Shown one piece after another: positions 4,402 through 5,836 of a stretch of 5,836 bases of DNA; position 1 is the first letter of the stretch; each line of letters begins with the position of its first letter. Made by a program: the position numbers and the translations under genes. Location: assembly GCA_013815405.1 (NCBI GenBank), contig JACDGF010000155.1, forward strand, positions 1 through 5,836, given 5' to 3'. Below the pieces are notes generated by a model. It was not told the DNA's origin, ran no database searches, and saw only the letters and a list, made by a program, of their open reading frames with translations. This DNA is from Caulobacteraceae bacterium (GTDB taxonomy: Bacteria; Pseudomonadota; Alphaproteobacteria; Caulobacterales; Caulobacteraceae).

Positions 4402-5836
4402 GGTAGGTGAACTCCAGGGCGACCCGTTCGGCCCGCTCGCGCAGGTTGGCCGAGGCGGCGTGGCCGCCGTTGGTGTTCTCGAAATAGAGGAACGGCAGGC
4501 CCAGCGCCTCCATCTTCGCCGCCATCTTGCGGGCGTGGACGGGGGTCACCCGGTCGTCCTTGGTCGAGGTGACGAAGAACGGTTCGGGATAGGCGACGCC
4601 GCCTTTCAGGTTGTGATAGGGCGAGATCGCAGCCAGGAAGGCGGCTTCGGCGGGATTGGCGACGCTGCCGTACTCCCCCACCCAGGAGGCGCCCGCCCCG
4701 ATCTCTTCGAACCGGAGCATGTCCAGCAGGGGAACCTGGATCACCACCGCGCGCCAAAGCTCCGGGTGCTGATTGAACTCCACGCCCATCAGCAGGCCGC
4801 CGTTGGAGCCGCCCTCGATGCCGAGGCGCCGGGGCGAGGTGATCTTGCGCGCGATCAGATCCCGGGCGACGGCGGCGAAATCGTCGTAAATTACCTGGCG
4901 ACGGGTCTTCAGCCCCGCCTCGTGCCAGCTTGGCCCAAACTCGCCGCCGCCGCGGATATTGGCCAGCACATAGACCCCCCCGCGCTCCAGCCACAGCTTG
5001 CCGATCATCGCCGAATAGGCGGGCAGCTCCGAAGCCTCGAAGCCGCCGTAGGCGTAGAGCAGGGTGGGGTTGGCGCCGGTGAGCGCCATGGCCTTGGGCC
5101 GCACCACGAAATACGGGACCTTCGTCCCGTCGTTCGAGGTCGCCTCGAACTGTTCGGTCACATCGAGGACGGCGTCGAAGCGGGCGGGCAGCGCCTTGAC
5201 CGCCACCGCCGCGCCGCTCGCCGCGTCGGCTCGCCAGAGGCGGGTCGGGTCGAGGAAGTTCTCGACTGTGTAGTAAAGGGTGTCGTCCAGATCGCCGGCC
5301 GCCGCGATGATCACCGACGAATTGGCCGGGACGTCCAAGTTCGCCCTGGCCCAGGCGTCGCCGCGCCTTGTGAAGGTGACGAGGCCGCCGCGGACATTGT
5401 CGTACAGCGCCGCGACCACGGCCCCGCGCGTGACCGCCACCTGCTGGATGGCCTGGCGCGGGCCGCAACGGATCAGCAGGTCGATGGCCGGCGGGCGACT
5501 TTCCGCCAGGGATTTCAAGTCCAGGCTGATCAGGTCGCCTTCCCTGAACACCTCATGGCCCCGCGGAAGGTCCCAGTCCTGCTTGAGGCTGACGATCAGC
5601 CGGCCGTCGACCAGCCCTTCCACGGAGGATTTCAGCGGCAGGGGTAGGGCGACGATCCCCTCGGCCGTCAGCAGAAAGATCCGGGTCTCGAAAAAGCTCA
5701 CCGCGCGGACGATCAGCACGGCCTTGTTTCCCCGCCCGTCGCGCAGCACCATCGGGTCGACCGAGACGTCGCCGGCTTCGCCGCGGAAGACCTCCGTCGC
5801 CCGGTCGAGGCGCTCGCCCCGCCCGAGGGTCTTGAC
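4379..5836 (-). CDS. Prolyl oligopeptidase family (S9) serine peptidase, C-terminal 485 residues
   Basis: Serine peptidase of the alpha/beta-hydrolase type that cleaves short peptides, often after proline; exact specificity cannot be read here. The gene enters from the right edge: the frame stays open to base 5836, so the true start and perhaps a third of the protein lie outside. Visible residues 1 to about 235 belong to the beta-propeller. The catalytic domain follows, with LLYAYGGFE, ANIRGGGEFG (an RGGGEFG motif typical of the family) and the nucleophile Ser344 in EGGSNGGLLMG (codon 4807-4805). The acid is in STKDDRVTP (Asp427/428), and His459 is in NTNGGHAA (codon 4462-4460). All three catalytic residues are present and the C-terminus is intact (KLMD-stop). 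Nothing shows whether it is exported. It converges with oxyR; the last 23 bp are shared. Confidence 0.92.
   Translation of the reverse strand, partial: VKTLGRGERLDRATEVFRGEAGDVSVDPMVLRDGRGNKAVLIVRAVSFFETRIFLLTAEGIVALPLPLKSSVEGLVDGRLIVSLKQDWDLPRGHEVFREGDLISLDLKSLAESRPPAIDLLIRCGPRQAIQQVAVTRGAVVAALYDNVRGGLVTFTRRGDAWARANLDVPANSSVIIAAAGDLDDTLYYTVENFLDPTRLWRADAASGAAVAVKALPARFDAVLDVTEQFEATSNDGTKVPYFVVRPKAMALTGANPTLLYAYGGFEASELPAYSAMIGKLWLERGGVYVLANIRGGGEFGPSWHEAGLKTRRQVIYDDFAAVARDLIARKITSPRRLGIEGGSNGGLLMGVEFNQHPELWRAVVIQVPLLDMLRFEEIGAGASWVGEYGSVANPAEAAFLAAISPYHNLKGGVAYPEPFFVTSTKDDRVTPVHARKMAAKMEALGLPFLYFENTNGGHAASANLRERAERVALEFTYLTRKLMD

Noticed and set aside
3927..5468. Minus-strand open frame of 513 codons spanning the peptidase and oxyR
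   Set aside because: It is a different frame over two well-supported genes, with Gly/Arg-rich, motif-free translation.
4277..5647. Long plus-strand open frame of 456 codons opposite the peptidase gene
   Set aside because: It is the antisense shadow of a GC-rich gene whose catalytic motifs are clear on the other strand. Its composition is low-complexity and shows no motifs.

Overview
This is a GC-rich, gene-dense stretch of bacterial chromosome, most likely from an alphaproteobacterium. Caulobacterales (Caulobacter or Phenylobacterium type) is my best guess. That guess rests on the strong G/C preference at third codon positions, the style of the MurI and OxyR proteins, and the type of palindromic dispersed repeats. 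It is inference, not proof.

Left part (1-1642). A gene on the minus strand runs off the left edge; only 33 codons are visible, and they encode a twin-arginine-type signal peptide from a TTG start. Divergent from it is murI (glutamate racemase, peptidoglycan precursor supply). A probable exported SRPBCC-fold protein follows, with a 4-nt stop/start overlap that suggests co-transcription with murI.

Middle part (1648-3430). This block differs from its surroundings. It holds a small unrecognised ORF of 100 codons and a non-coding stretch of about 480 bp. The non-coding stretch is built mostly from nested inverted repeats: a 181-bp palindromic element inside a pair of inverted outer repeats. It ends with a stand-alone PD-(D/E)XK nuclease-family gene. 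The nuclease gene uses TTA leucine codons and A/T-ending codons that are scarce in the flanking genes, so the block looks like accessory DNA placed between core genes. Its most plausible role is defence or DNA processing, but no partner gene is visible.

Right part (3475-5836). A LysR-type regulator with the complete OxyR redox signature (two cysteines nine residues apart in the LEDGHCLRD region) reads rightward. It possibly starts from a leaderless transcript. It converges on, and overlaps by 23 bp, the 3' end of a prolyl oligopeptidase (family S9) gene on the minus strand, whose N-terminal part lies beyond the right edge. No tRNA, rRNA, CRISPR array, transposase or integrase gene was seen. 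I see no clearly new multi-gene system. The points most worth a second look are the repeat block and the atypical small-ORF/nuclease block around it.
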